Positions 25,281 through 33,993 are shown, numbered from the stretch's first letter. The stretch is 64,000 nt of DNA from Syntrophobacter fumaroxidans MPOB (GCF_000014965.1 NC_008554.1:3832001-3896000), one strand, 5' to 3'. Program-made: numbers and translations. Notes: generated from the sequence alone by a model not told the origin.

Positions 25281-25700
25281 GCGGGAGCGGATCGAGGCGG
25301 CCCGGAAACCCGCCCCGGCGGGCAATCGGGCGCGGGCATCGAGAGTTGCGAGCGGATCGCGGGCGGCGCCCCGCAAGCCTCTGTAGCAAGGGTGGGCACG
25401 GTCTTATCGTGCCCGCGATCCGGCGGGCGTGGTAACATGTCGGCCTCCGCCGGCGCAAGGGGATCAGGCTGGACGCGGTTCCCTCGTACCCGCGATCCGG
25501 CCTGCAGACCAGGCGGGGACGACGTTCGTGTTTGCTTGTGAACCTTCGGCTCATGGAGGTTCGCGGGAACGAGGACCATGCATCCCATGTCTTGTTTTGC
25601 CTCCCCGGCGGAAGCGAAACGAAGGCAGAGGTTTCTCCGTTTTGTTGAGACCTCCGGATGATTGCAGATCGGGGGAATATCCGGAGTCGAGGAGGTGTGA
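25281..25700. repeat. intergenic region with inverted and direct repeats inside the operon
   Basis: 420 bases without a gene. GGGCACG (25394-25400) and CGTGCCC (25408-25414) form a 7-bp hairpin with a 7-nt loop. CCCGCGATCCGGC occurs twice, at 25412-25424 and 25489-25501, and an inverted copy of its core lies near 25352. The hairpin ends with GGTGGGC/GCCCGC, resembling the repeats at 2322 and 56064. The region separates the korDABC-dehydratase block from the reductase-TRAP block and may process or attenuate the transcript. Confidence 0.5.
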
Positions 25701-27638
25701 ATGTCCATGGACAGATTGTTCGAGCCGGTCCGGATAGGCCCCCTGACCCTCCGGAACCGCCTGGTCATGACGGCGATGTCCACCTGTTTTGCGGGGCCGC
25801 GCGGGGAGGTCAACGACCGCATCGCCGAATACTATGCCGCGCGCGCCGCCGGCGGAACCGCTTTGATCACCGTCGAAGAGGCGTACATCCATCCCATGCT
25901 GCCCCACGTGAAAAATGCCCTCGGGGCATACGGCGGCCACCTGGTGGGCGGCCTGGCGCACCTGGCCCGGCGCATCCACGACGGCGGGGCGCTCGCTTCC
26001 CTGCAACTCGGCCTCTATTTCCGACAGCAGTTGAACGGATTTCCCTCCTACACGGTTTCGGCCGATTCGCCTTTCCGCGAACCGGGCTGCAAGGAACTGA
26101 ACCACGAGGAAATCCGCTACCTCACCGTGTTGTTCGCGGATGCCGCGGAGCGGACGCGGGCGGCCGGATTCGACGTGGTGGAAATCCATGCCTGCCACGG
26201 ATGTCTGCTGTCCGAGTTCCTTTCTCCTTATTGGAACAAAAGAAAAGATGAGTACGGCGGGGACCGGGCGGGACGTTTTCGCTTCCCCCTGGAAATCCTG
26301 GCCGAGATTCGGTCGCGCCTCGGATCGGAATATCCTGTGATCTACCGGATCTCGGGGAGCGAGTTCGTCCCCGAAGGATTCTCCGCGGAGGATGCGGTGG
26401 CGCTTTCAATCGCCCTTGAGAACGCCGGGGTTACGGCGATCAACGTGTCGGGCGGGTTGGGGCACAAGAACCACATCGCCATCCCTCCTTCGGACGTTCA
26501 GAGGGGCTTGCTGCTTCCCATCGCAAAGTCAATCAGGGAAAAAGTGAAGGTCCCCGTCATCGTCGGGAACTCGATGACCCCGCAGATCGCCGCGGAAGCG
26601 GTGGAAGCCGGCCAGGCGGATCTCATCGGTCTGGGACGGCCGCTCATAGCCGACCCGGAATGGCCGCGCAAGGTGGCCGAGGGCCGCATTCACGAGCTCC
26701 GCCAGTGCATCCGGTGCAACCAGGGTTGTTTCGGTGCCTTGAGGGACCCGCGGCGGCCCTTCATCAGTTGCATGTACAACCCGGTTGCGGGCCGGGAGTT
26801 CGAATCGCCGATCACCGAAGCCCCGGTGAAGAAGCGCGTGGTGGTGGTCGGCGCGGGGCCGGCCGGTTGCGAAGCGGCACGGGTCGCCAGGCTGCGCGGG
26901 CACGAAGTGATTGTGCTGGAAAAACAGGACCGGGTGGGAGGCCAGTTCAACCTGGCGGCGCTGCCGCCCAAGAAGGGAGATTTCGGCAAGCTGGTGGAGT
27001 TTTACGCGGGAGAGCTTCCCCGCCTGGGGGTTGACGTCCGGCTGGGCACGGCCGCGACCACGGAGTTGCTGAAATCCCTGAAGGCCGATGTCTATGTGCT
27101 GGCGACGGGGTCGACGTCGAGTCGTCCTCCCATCCCCGGGGCCGATCTCCCGCACGTGTTCATGGTTCCGGAGGTGCTCTGGGGGCAGGCGGCGATCGAT
27201 CCGGGCCCCGTGGTGGTCGTCGGCGGGGGGGCTTCCGGGCTCGAAACGGCCGACCTGATTGCCGGGAAGGGCATCGAGGTCACGGTGATCGAGGTCCTAG
27301 ACACGGCCGGACGGGATATCATCGGCGGGATCGGCGTTCGGGAATCGCTCATGTCGAGGCTCTCCGCCAACGGCGTGACCGTGCTCACCGGTCACCGCGT
27401 GGTCGCCATCCGGGAAGACGCGGTGATCGCCTCCGACCGGCCGCTCATCGGAGGAGGCAGGGAGGTCGCGATCCCGGCCCGCTCGGTCGTGCTGGCGCTC
27501 GGAATGCGGCCGGTGGACGATCTGTCGGCCAGGCAGGCGGAATGCGGGGGAACCTGGCACGTTGTGGGTGACAGCCGGAATCCCGGCAATGCTTTCAACG
27601 CGATTCACCAGGCGTTTGAGCTTGCCGTCGGGATATGA
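25701..27638 (+). CDS. 2,4-dienoyl-CoA reductase-like FMN/FAD/[4Fe-4S] oxidoreductase (old yellow enzyme family)
   Basis: 645 aa, two parts. Residues 1-330 form an FMN TIM-barrel (LFEPVRIGPLTLRNR, EIHACHGCLLSEFLSPYWNKRKDEYGG). Cysteines C336, C339, C343 and C357 bind a 4Fe-4S cluster. From about residue 375 follows a FAD/NAD(P)H Rossmann pair (VVVVGAGPAGCEAA, VVVVGGGASGLETADL). The layout is that of bacterial 2,4-dienoyl-CoA reductase and related enoate reductases, which reduce activated C=C bonds. In this operon it may act on an unsaturated product of the dehydratase; the actual substrate is unknown. Confidence 0.88.
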   Translation: MSMDRLFEPVRIGPLTLRNRLVMTAMSTCFAGPRGEVNDRIAEYYAARAAGGTALITVEEAYIHPMLPHVKNALGAYGGHLVGGLAHLARRIHDGGALASLQLGLYFRQQLNGFPSYTVSADSPFREPGCKELNHEEIRYLTVLFADAAERTRAAGFDVVEIHACHGCLLSEFLSPYWNKRKDEYGGDRAGRFRFPLEILAEIRSRLGSEYPVIYRISGSEFVPEGFSAEDAVALSIALENAGVTAINVSGGLGHKNHIAIPPSDVQRGLLLPIAKSIREKVKVPVIVGNSMTPQIAAEAVEAGQADLIGLGRPLIADPEWPRKVAEGRIHELRQCIRCNQGCFGALRDPRRPFISCMYNPVAGREFESPITEAPVKKRVVVVGAGPAGCEAARVARLRGHEVIVLEKQDRVGGQFNLAALPPKKGDFGKLVEFYAGELPRLGVDVRLGTAATTELLKSLKADVYVLATGSTSSRPPIPGADLPHVFMVPEVLWGQAAIDPGPVVVVGGGASGLETADLIAGKGIEVTVIEVLDTAGRDIIGGIGVRESLMSRLSANGVTVLTGHRVVAIREDAVIASDRPLIGGGREVAIPARSVVLALGMRPVDDLSARQAECGGTWHVVGDSRNPGNAFNAIHQAFELAVGI

Positions 27639-27747
27639 TTGGGGCGGCTCGGGACCGTGCGAAACGGGCCGGCCGCCATCCGCCGTTTGAGAGACGTGAG
27701 AGAGGGCGAAAGCCGCTGAACCGCACCAACAAAGCAGGAGGATTTAG

Positions 27748-28770
27748 ATGAAAGTGCGAAGAGTGTTCAAGATGTTGGGTCTGGTTGGTCTTTGTCTGCT
27801 CTGTTCGGCCGTGCTGACGGTTCCGACCGTCCAGGCCGCCAAGACGATCCGAGTGGCCACGGTCGCCCTTCCCGAAACCACCATTTACCAGGGTCTCGAG
27901 AAGTGGCAAAAGGTTCTCAAGGAGCAGTCCAAGGGCAAGCTGGAGATCAAGATCCTCGGTCGTGCCGTCATGGGCGGCGACAGGGAAATGATCGAGGGAT
28001 GCCGCCTGAACACGCTGGATGCCGCCGTCATCAGCGGGTCGGTCCTGGCCACCATCATTCCCCAGTACTTCATGGTCGCCATGCCTTACTTCTTCAACGA
28101 CCACAAGGAAGCGAACGCGTATCTCGACGGAGCCCCCGGACAGAAACTGCTCGGCATGCTCAATGAGAAGGACATCGTCGGCCTCGGATGGTCGACCTGG
28201 TCGTTCCGGGGCATCTGGAACAACGTCCGTCCCATTACGAAGCCCGAAGACATGCAGGGACTGAAAATCCGGACCCTCGAGACCCCCATGGACATGTCCA
28301 TCGTGACCTACATGGGAGGCATCAGCACCCCCATGGCCTGGAGCGAGTGCCTGCTCGGCCTGCGCCAGGGTACCGTGGACGGCATCGCCACCACCTACGG
28401 CCTCGGCTACGCCCTGAAGCTCTACGAACTGGCCAAATTCGCTTCCCAGACGAAACACTACTACGAACCCGCGCCCCTCATCATGAGCAAGAAGCTCTTC
28501 GACGAATTCACGCCGGAGGAGCAGAAGATCATCAGGAAATCCGCCGCGGAAGCGATGCAGTGGACCAGGATGGAGCAGATGAAGGTCGACGAGGCCAGCC
28601 AGAAGCTGCTCGAAGGCAAGGGAACCAAGGTCAATTCCCTGACCCCGGAAGCCTTCAATGCATTCCGCGAGAAGACGAAGCCGGTATACGAGCAGTTCCG
28701 GGCCAAGATCGGCCCCGAGTTCATGGATGAAAGCACCGCCTTCGTCAAGGCGTTCAGAGAAAAGAAGTAG
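27748..28770 (+). CDS. dctP: TRAP transporter substrate-binding protein, DctP family
   Basis: 340 aa. Signal peptide to about residue 30 (VLTVPTVQAA), then a DctP domain: TIRVATVALPETTIYQGLEKWQKVLKE at the N-terminus, the conserved arginine segment GLKIRTLETPMDMS, and the WSECLLGLRQGTVDG block. It binds a carboxylate in the periplasm for the DctQM carrier. The ribosome site is GGAGG. The gene is followed by a strong hairpin before dctQ, suggesting higher expression of the binding protein. Confidence 0.92.
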   Translation: MKVRRVFKMLGLVGLCLLCSAVLTVPTVQAAKTIRVATVALPETTIYQGLEKWQKVLKEQSKGKLEIKILGRAVMGGDREMIEGCRLNTLDAAVISGSVLATIIPQYFMVAMPYFFNDHKEANAYLDGAPGQKLLGMLNEKDIVGLGWSTWSFRGIWNNVRPITKPEDMQGLKIRTLETPMDMSIVTYMGGISTPMAWSECLLGLRQGTVDGIATTYGLGYALKLYELAKFASQTKHYYEPAPLIMSKKLFDEFTPEEQKIIRKSAAEAMQWTRMEQMKVDEASQKLLEGKGTKVNSLTPEAFNAFREKTKPVYEQFRAKIGPEFMDESTAFVKAFREKK

Positions 28771-28785
28771 CGCTCGGATGTCGTC

Positions 28786-28819
28786 GGAGGGGCGGACGAT
28801 CCTTTTCGTCCCCCCCTCC
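28786..28819 (+). terminator. attenuator-like stem-loop between dctP and dctQ
   Basis: Arms 28786-28799 and 28806-28819 pair over 14 bp with one mismatch and a 6-nt loop. No long T-run follows, so partial termination or mRNA protection of dctP is more likely than full termination. It ends 19 bp before the dctQ start. Confidence 0.6.
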
Positions 28820-28838
28820 CTCAACGAAAGGTGCTCGT

Positions 28839-29336
28839 ATGAGTCCCGGTAAAGTGCTCGACGCTGTCGATCGGGTCATCAGCTTCATTTCCGCCGCGTT
28901 CATCGCCGTCATGGTGTCCATTCTTTTCTACGCGGTGGTGATGCGGTACGTGCTGCACAGCCCGCCCGAGTGGTCCATCGAGATCACCCGGTTCATGTTC
29001 GTCTGGATGGTTTTCCTGGCGGCCGCCCTGGTGTCGCGGGACGATACCCATCTGAACATCGGCCTTTTCATCGACTGGCTTCCCGCCCGATTCAAGAAAC
29101 CCTTTCGTGTGCTGAACCTGGCCCTCTCGCTCCTGTTCTGCGGCGTGCTGATCTACCAGGGCATGAAGATCTATCCCAAGGTGGCGCAGGCGACGTCGCC
29201 CACCTTCGGAATCTCCATGGGATGGCTCTACCTGCCGCTGACGGTGGGGAGCGCTCTCATGTCCTTGTTTATCGTCGAAAACATCGTCCGTCTGCTGCTG
29301 GACAAGCCGAGGCAGCCGGCTTCCGGGGAGAAATGA
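28839..29336 (+). CDS. dctQ: TRAP transporter small membrane subunit, DctQ family
   Basis: 165 aa with four predicted membrane helices (about residues 12-35, 45-65, 85-107, 130-155) and the DctQ signature around SPPEWSIEITRFMFVWMVFLAAALV. It forms the small integral membrane subunit of the TRAP carrier with DctM, which begins one base after its stop. An AAAGGTG ribosome site precedes the start. Confidence 0.9.
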   Translation: MSPGKVLDAVDRVISFISAAFIAVMVSILFYAVVMRYVLHSPPEWSIEITRFMFVWMVFLAAALVSRDDTHLNIGLFIDWLPARFKKPFRVLNLALSLLFCGVLIYQGMKIYPKVAQATSPTFGISMGWLYLPLTVGSALMSLFIVENIVRLLLDKPRQPASGEK

Positions 29337-29337
29337 C

Positions 29338-30618
29338 ATGTTTATGCTTTCCGTCATAGGCGTCTTTCTGCTCACCGCCCTGCTCGGACTGCCGATCTAT
29401 TTCTCTTTCGGCCTGACGGCCGCCTACGCCTGCGTCGTAGGGGACTTCCCACTCCAGATCATCGCCCAGCGGATGATGATCGGCATGGATTCCTTCGTGC
29501 TTCTGGCCATTCCCGGTTTCGTGCTCGTGGGGGACATCATGTGCCTGGGGGGGATATCCAAGCGGGCCGTGGATTTCTCCAATTCACTGATCGGCCAGTT
29601 CAAGGGCGGACTCGCCATGGTGACCGTTTTCACCGGGATGATCATGGGCGGGATCTCCGGGTCGGCCGTCGCGGACACGTCCGCCGTCGCCTCGGTGCTC
29701 GTTCCCTCCATGGAAAAGGAGAACTATCCCAGGGAGTTTTCGGCATCGGTGGTCGCCACGGCCGGTCCTTTGGGCAACATCATCCCGCCGTCCATCCCGA
29801 TGATCGTCTATTCCATGACCGCCGGCCTCTCGCTGCTCGACCTTTTCCTCTCCGGGTACATTCCCGGCACGATGATCGGCGTAAGCCTCATGATCATCTG
29901 CCACGTTCTGTCCAAGAGGAGAGGCTACGGGCCGCCGGTGCCGTACACATTCCGCTGGAGGAACGTCTGGGTGGCTTTCCGCGGGGCGGCCCTGGCGTTG
30001 TTCACCCCGATACTCATAGTCGGTGGAATCGTCACCGGAGCGTTCACGCCCACGGAATCGGCGATGATCGGAGTGTTCTACTGCCTGTTCATCGCCCTGT
30101 TCGTCTACAAGGAAATGACCTGGGCGCAGCTGCCCAAAATGCTGCTCGAATCGGCCAAGACTACCGCCAAGCTGGTGATCATCATCGCATCCGCGGCGGT
30201 GTTTTCGTACATCTCCATCAACGAGGGCGTGCCCGAGATGTTCGAGAAATTCATGCTCAGCGTGTCCGACAACAAGTATGTGATCCTGATGCTGCTGAAC
30301 GTGATCCTCCTGCTGCTCGGGTGCCTCATCGACATTCTCGTGGGCATCATCATCATCGTGCCCGTGCTCATCCCGCTCGGAGAGTCCCTGGGCATCGACC
30401 CGCTGCACATGGCCATGATCTTCGTCATGAACATGTCCATCGGGCTGCTGACGCCCCCCGTGGGATACTGCCTGTACGTGTCGGCATCCATCGCGAAAGT
30501 CCCGATGGAAAAGGTGACCCGGTTCTCGGTCCCGCTTGTCATCACGATGATCGGGATCCTGGTGCTCATCACCTTTTTCCCGACATTCACCACTTTCGTC
30601 CCGAACCTGTTCCATTGA
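29338..30618 (+). CDS. dctM: TRAP transporter large membrane subunit, DctM family
   Basis: 426 aa with about twelve membrane helices. Conserved DctM pieces include GMDSFVLLAIPGFVLVGDIM, GGISGSAVADTSAVASVLVPSMEKE and the C-terminal MNMSIGLLTPPVGYCLYV. It is the ion-driven permease of the three-part importer. It directly follows dctQ (one-base gap). Substrate specificity cannot be read from the sequence; the operon context suggests a small hydroxy- or dicarboxylic acid. Confidence 0.92.
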   Translation: MFMLSVIGVFLLTALLGLPIYFSFGLTAAYACVVGDFPLQIIAQRMMIGMDSFVLLAIPGFVLVGDIMCLGGISKRAVDFSNSLIGQFKGGLAMVTVFTGMIMGGISGSAVADTSAVASVLVPSMEKENYPREFSASVVATAGPLGNIIPPSIPMIVYSMTAGLSLLDLFLSGYIPGTMIGVSLMIICHVLSKRRGYGPPVPYTFRWRNVWVAFRGAALALFTPILIVGGIVTGAFTPTESAMIGVFYCLFIALFVYKEMTWAQLPKMLLESAKTTAKLVIIIASAAVFSYISINEGVPEMFEKFMLSVSDNKYVILMLLNVILLLLGCLIDILVGIIIIVPVLIPLGESLGIDPLHMAMIFVMNMSIGLLTPPVGYCLYVSASIAKVPMEKVTRFSVPLVITMIGILVLITFFPTFTTFVPNLFH

Positions 30619-30684
30619 TGCCGCGGAGGATCGAATGAAATGGAAAGCGGCGCAAAGTCGATTCGATCAGAAAGGGAGCAAGGA

Positions 30685-31044
30685 ATGCACTATGTGAAAG
30701 AACAGGATGTCAGCGGCCTGCAGTTGCCGGGAAGGCTCTGGAAGAAGCTCATCGGGCCGGAAGACGGCAATTGCATGAATATGATCCTCGGCGTCGTGTC
30801 CTTCCCGCCCGGCAGCGATCCGGGGACCCACAAACACGCGGCCGAGGAGGAAATCATTTACGTCGTTTCGGGCCGCGGGGAGACCAGGGTCGGGGACAAG
30901 GTCTACCCGCTCGAGCCGGGCGTGGCGGTTTTCACCGAGCCCGGAGTGGAGCACGGCGTCAGGACCATCGGCGAGGAGCCGCTGGTGCTGGTCAGTGTCT
31001 TCAGCCCTCCCGTGAGGCCGGGGTCCTACGACAAGAAGAAGTGA
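30685..31044 (+). CDS. small single-domain cupin protein
   Basis: 119 aa with one cupin barrel: PGTHKHAAEEEIIYVVSGRGE gives two histidines and a glutamate for metal binding, and EPGVEHGVRT gives the last histidine. Such proteins serve as isomerases, decarboxylases or sensors of small acids. The start at 30685 is chosen for the GGGAG upstream; 30640 is in frame but poorly supported. It is in the catabolic operon between the transporter and an unknown protein, so a role on the imported acid or on an intermediate is likely. Confidence 0.75.
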   Translation: MHYVKEQDVSGLQLPGRLWKKLIGPEDGNCMNMILGVVSFPPGSDPGTHKHAAEEEIIYVVSGRGETRVGDKVYPLEPGVAVFTEPGVEHGVRTIGEEPLVLVSVFSPPVRPGSYDKKK

Positions 31045-31086
31045 AACTGGTTGCAAGGTCCAAATCTGAATCCGGAGGAAAACACG

Positions 31087-31944
31087 ATGGAACGCAAGGC
31101 GTTACTGGCTGAGGTCAAATCCTATTTCGCTGAATCCGATCACTGGCGCAGGTTGTGTTCGGCGATGCTCGAGCCCGATCCGCAGGGAACTCACATCCAT
31201 GCCTACGTGGACACCTCGGTGCACCCCGATTCGCTGGAAGCCGTCATGGCGGGCTATTTCGAGCGGTTGGGCTGGCCGTCAGCCAGGAAGATCGACCACA
31301 TGGCGCCCAAGGCCGGGATGGGGAGCCTTCACGGAGTCGAGCCCAAGGGAAAGCCCCATTTCGACTTCCAGTGGTTCTTCAACAAGGATGTCGGCCTCAG
31401 GGCGTGCGAAGGGGGCGAATCCGGCTGCAATCTGCTGGTGTGGAACCGCTGGTACATCAATCACTTTTACAAGCAGTTCCCCTTTCGCGCCGTGGGTCCG
31501 AAGGAAGAGAAGGCCCTGGAGGAGTATTTCAAGTCCGAGCATTTCCTCAAGGGCTTGGAATTTCCCGTGATGTCCACGACGAACCACATGCACATCAACG
31601 TGCACTCGAGCGTGCATCCCGACGCCATCCAGAAGCATGCGGAAGCGGCCCTGGCGCGCGAAGGGCTCCAGATATTCTACACCTGCCCCAACGTCTACAT
31701 GGTGGGCGGCAAGTACCGGGGGAAACTCGTGTTCATGGGCAGGAAGCCGGAAGTGGTGTTCGACATCGGTTGGCTGTTCACCCCGTCGGTCGTGATCGAA
31801 CCCGCCTGGGAACCGTGGATTTTTGATGCCAACCCCGGCTATGACGTTTGGACGACGGCCATGCTGGCGGATGTGATGAACGCGGATTACGTGAGGCTCA
31901 CCGAAGAGGAGATCCAGGAAGTTTTGAACGGCTGCAGGTTCTGA
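31087..31944 (+). CDS. internally duplicated HxH/HPD protein of unknown family
   Basis: 285 aa, no signal peptide or membrane helix. The two halves repeat: H36-x-H38 followed by SVHPD at 45-49 recurs as H167-x-H169 followed by SVHPD at about 175-179, with a spacing of about 131 residues; later FDFQWFF (92-98) matches FDIGWLF (225-231). The repeated histidines and aspartate could bind a metal in each half. I do not recognise the family. It is the last structural gene of the catabolic operon and so is probably an enzyme of that pathway. The start has a GGAGGAAA site. Confidence 0.7.
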   Translation: MERKALLAEVKSYFAESDHWRRLCSAMLEPDPQGTHIHAYVDTSVHPDSLEAVMAGYFERLGWPSARKIDHMAPKAGMGSLHGVEPKGKPHFDFQWFFNKDVGLRACEGGESGCNLLVWNRWYINHFYKQFPFRAVGPKEEKALEEYFKSEHFLKGLEFPVMSTTNHMHINVHSSVHPDAIQKHAEAALAREGLQIFYTCPNVYMVGGKYRGKLVFMGRKPEVVFDIGWLFTPSVVIEPAWEPWIFDANPGYDVWTTAMLADVMNADYVRLTEEEIQEVLNGCRF

Positions 31945-31945
31945 C

Positions 31946-32002
31946 AGGATCGGGGGACGCGCTCGAAGAGCGCAAGCTTCGGGCGCGTCCCGTGACGATC
32001 CT
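31946..32002 (+). terminator. large stem-loop at end of the catabolic operon
   Basis: Two bases after the stop codon, AGGATCG (31946-31952) pairs with CGATCCT (31996-32002), and inside it GGGACGCGC pairs with GCGCGTCCC. No T-run follows. It probably marks the operon end or protects the 3' end, separating the structural genes from the regulator. Confidence 0.5.
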
Positions 32003-32169
32003 GCGTAAAATGATGGACAAGATGGATTTCGACATTATAGTAGTCTCTCTTGAACGGGCGCAGGCAGGTGATTTTTCCCTGCAACTCTTTTGAATCACAT
32101 CGTATAACTTCGAGTCGGGGGTCGACGGCGAGGGTGGGGCGGAATTCGGAACGGTTGGGAGTGAGACTG

Positions 32170-32886
32170 ATGCAAATTCAGAAGAAAAACCTGAAAAGCG
32201 AATTCGAGGGCTTGGTCGGCAAGCTGGAGAACATGATTCTGACCGGGGTCTTTCAGCCGCGGGAGCGGCTCATCGAGCTGAACCTGGCGAAGGCCCTGAA
32301 TGTGAGCCGATTCTGGATTCGCGACGCCCTGAAGATCCTCGAGACCAAGGGCATCGTCACCGTCATCCCGTATAAAGGCGCGGTGGTCACCGACCTGGAT
32401 GAAGACGTGATTCAGGAGATCTTCGAAGTTCGGGTGGCCCTGGAAACCCTTGCCACCCGCCTGGCCTGCAATCATGTCCGTCCCACGGACATCAGCGTCC
32501 TCAAGCGCATGGTCGGGCATGTGGAAGACAGCTACACCCGGCGGGACTTCGAAACCATGATCACCGCCAACTCCAATTTTCACGATTACATCTTCAAGCT
32601 GGCGAAAAACCAGACGCTGCTCCAGATGATCAACCAACTCAGAGCCCGGTGCCACATCCTGCGCCACACGTCCTGGTCCTCGCAACGGATCGTGACCGAG
32701 ATCCTCGAGGAACACCGTCAGTTTGTGGCGGCGCTCGAAAAGCGGGATCTCCAGGCGCTCGAACGGTTGGCCCGGGATCACATCACCCACGCCAAGGATT
32801 TCTACCTGTTTCAGTTGCAGACGCGCAAAGCCCTGATCGGTAATGCTTCACGCAAGAGGAAGAAAACGGGAGAAGTGCACAGTTAA
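32170..32886 (+). CDS. GntR-family (FadR/FCD) transcription regulator
   Basis: 238 aa. N-terminal winged helix (ILTGVFQPRERLIELNLAKALNVSRFWIRDALKILETKGIVTVIPYKGAVV, about residues 22-75) and a helical FCD ligand domain (VRVALETLATRLACNHV, NSNFHDYIFKLAKN, EHRQFVAALEKRD) with histidines typical of metal-assisted acid binding. FCD regulators usually sense a pathway acid and repress its operon. Operator-like ATTGTTAACAAT sites occur at 19870 and 33008, on either side of this locus. The start at 32170 follows GGGAG; upstream in-frame ATGs lack a site. The SRFWIRDAL helix has W where R or P is common. Confidence 0.88.
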   Translation: MQIQKKNLKSEFEGLVGKLENMILTGVFQPRERLIELNLAKALNVSRFWIRDALKILETKGIVTVIPYKGAVVTDLDEDVIQEIFEVRVALETLATRLACNHVRPTDISVLKRMVGHVEDSYTRRDFETMITANSNFHDYIFKLAKNQTLLQMINQLRARCHILRHTSWSSQRIVTEILEEHRQFVAALEKRDLQALERLARDHITHAKDFYLFQLQTRKALIGNASRKRKKTGEVHS

Positions 32887-33462
32887 GAATATTTCATCCT
32901 TTCGCCCGAAGCGCGGCGGCCCCCGCAGCCGGTGACGTCGCGGCATTCCGTCCGGCTTTCCTTCCGTGAAAAACACCTTGACATCGGCAGTCCAAATCGT
33001 TGATACTATTGTTAACAATCCAGCCGCAACGGATGTTGTTCCGGCGCGGCGGCAGAGCGATGAATTTGCCTGTTCCGACTTGCTCTTGTCCGTTGGGAAT
33101 CTCCGTCATTGCTCTTCCCCGGACATCGAGAGGCGGGTCGCGCGGAAGAGCCACCCTCCGGCCGTTGGTTCCGCTCGCCCGCCTCTTCTTTTTGGAACTC
33201 CGGAAGAATGATGCGCCGCAAGGGCTCCGACACTGAGGTCCTCCCCGGGAAGGCATGCCCGCCCATCTGCAGATTCCGCTTGTCCCGGCGAACCATTTTC
33301 ACGACAATGACGAAGTATCCCGAGGGGTGTGTAGACTTTTCGCCGCTCCGGGACCGACATAAGAAGCAGGAGATGTGTTTGCCCCGGGGGCGATTCGCCA
33401 CGGCGTACGGCCTGGGGATAAGTGCGATGATTCGGGCAAGGCGGGGAATCATGGAGAGAATC
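32887..33462. other. intergenic region with promoter/operator
   Basis: 576 bases. Besides the promoter at 32978-33019 no gene is convincingly supported; open frames on both strands overlap one another without recognisable domains. A long leader RNA or a decayed gene could explain the promoter's distance from 33463. Confidence 0.45.
32978..33019 (+). promoter_or_regulatory. second promoter with the same palindromic operator
   Basis: TTGACA (32978-32983), then TTGATACT (33000-33007), then ATTGTTAACAAT (33008-33019). Order and spacing match the promoter at 19841-19881 (spacing from -35 to TTGATA differs by one base), and the 12-bp palindrome is identical. It lies 91 bp after the GntR gene and points away from it. 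The nearest plus-strand gene is 440 bp downstream at 33463. Confidence 0.72.
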
Positions 33463-33993
33463 ATGAGCAGGTTTAACGGAATAAGCCGTTATATTTTAAA
33501 AAGGTCGATCGCGGCGCTCATCGCGGTGCTGTTGACGCTGGGATGCCATGCGGTGGTGCTCGGTTTCCAGAAGGGAACCGTGCCCGAAAACAAGAGAATT
33601 CCCATTTCAGAGGGGGATCGGACCGCAAAGTGGTCCACCAACGAAGTGAACCTGGACTACGGCTACAGCGTGAAGCAGGGTTCCATCAGGTTATACGGCC
33701 AGGTTCGCTACGCCGATCCCATAAGGTACAATTACAGCCTGGTGATGAATTTTCACATGGCCGTGATCTTTGTCGACGGTCAGGGCAAGGTGCTGGGCAC
33801 GGCGGGATTGGTGAGCGACGCGAACAACGTCCTGCAACCTTCGGCGATGACTTCTTCCGTGACGTTCGACCGCACGCTGCGGCTTCCTCCCGGCACCGAT
33901 TCCATTGCGTTCAGTTACACCGGAACGGCGCGGGAGGGCAGCGCCAGGGAAGGGGGCAACCCGACCAATTTCTGGGAATATCCCATCCGGTAG
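33463..33993 (+). CDS. exported protein of unknown function
   Basis: 176 aa. An N-terminal hydrophobic export segment (AALIAVLLTLGCHAVVLGF, about residues 14-32) includes a cysteine but no canonical lipobox. The mature part is beta-rich (VKQGSIRLYGQVRYADPIRYNYSLVMNFHMAVIFVDGQGKV). I do not recognise a family. I chose the start at 33463, preceded by GGAGAG; 33451 is possible. The operator-bearing promoter at 32978 points to it from 440 bp away, so control by the GntR regulator is possible but weakly supported. Confidence 0.65.
   Translation: MSRFNGISRYILKRSIAALIAVLLTLGCHAVVLGFQKGTVPENKRIPISEGDRTAKWSTNEVNLDYGYSVKQGSIRLYGQVRYADPIRYNYSLVMNFHMAVIFVDGQGKVLGTAGLVSDANNVLQPSAMTSSVTFDRTLRLPPGTDSIAFSYTGTAREGSAREGGNPTNFWEYPIR

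Noticed and set aside
23823-25376. 517-codon minus-strand frame opposite the dehydratase
   Set aside because: Shadow frame; the plus-strand dehydratase has all its conserved residues.
25300-25700. possible CRISPR-like repeats
   Set aside because: Only two copies of a 13-mer with one 64-base spacer, no regular array and no cas genes.
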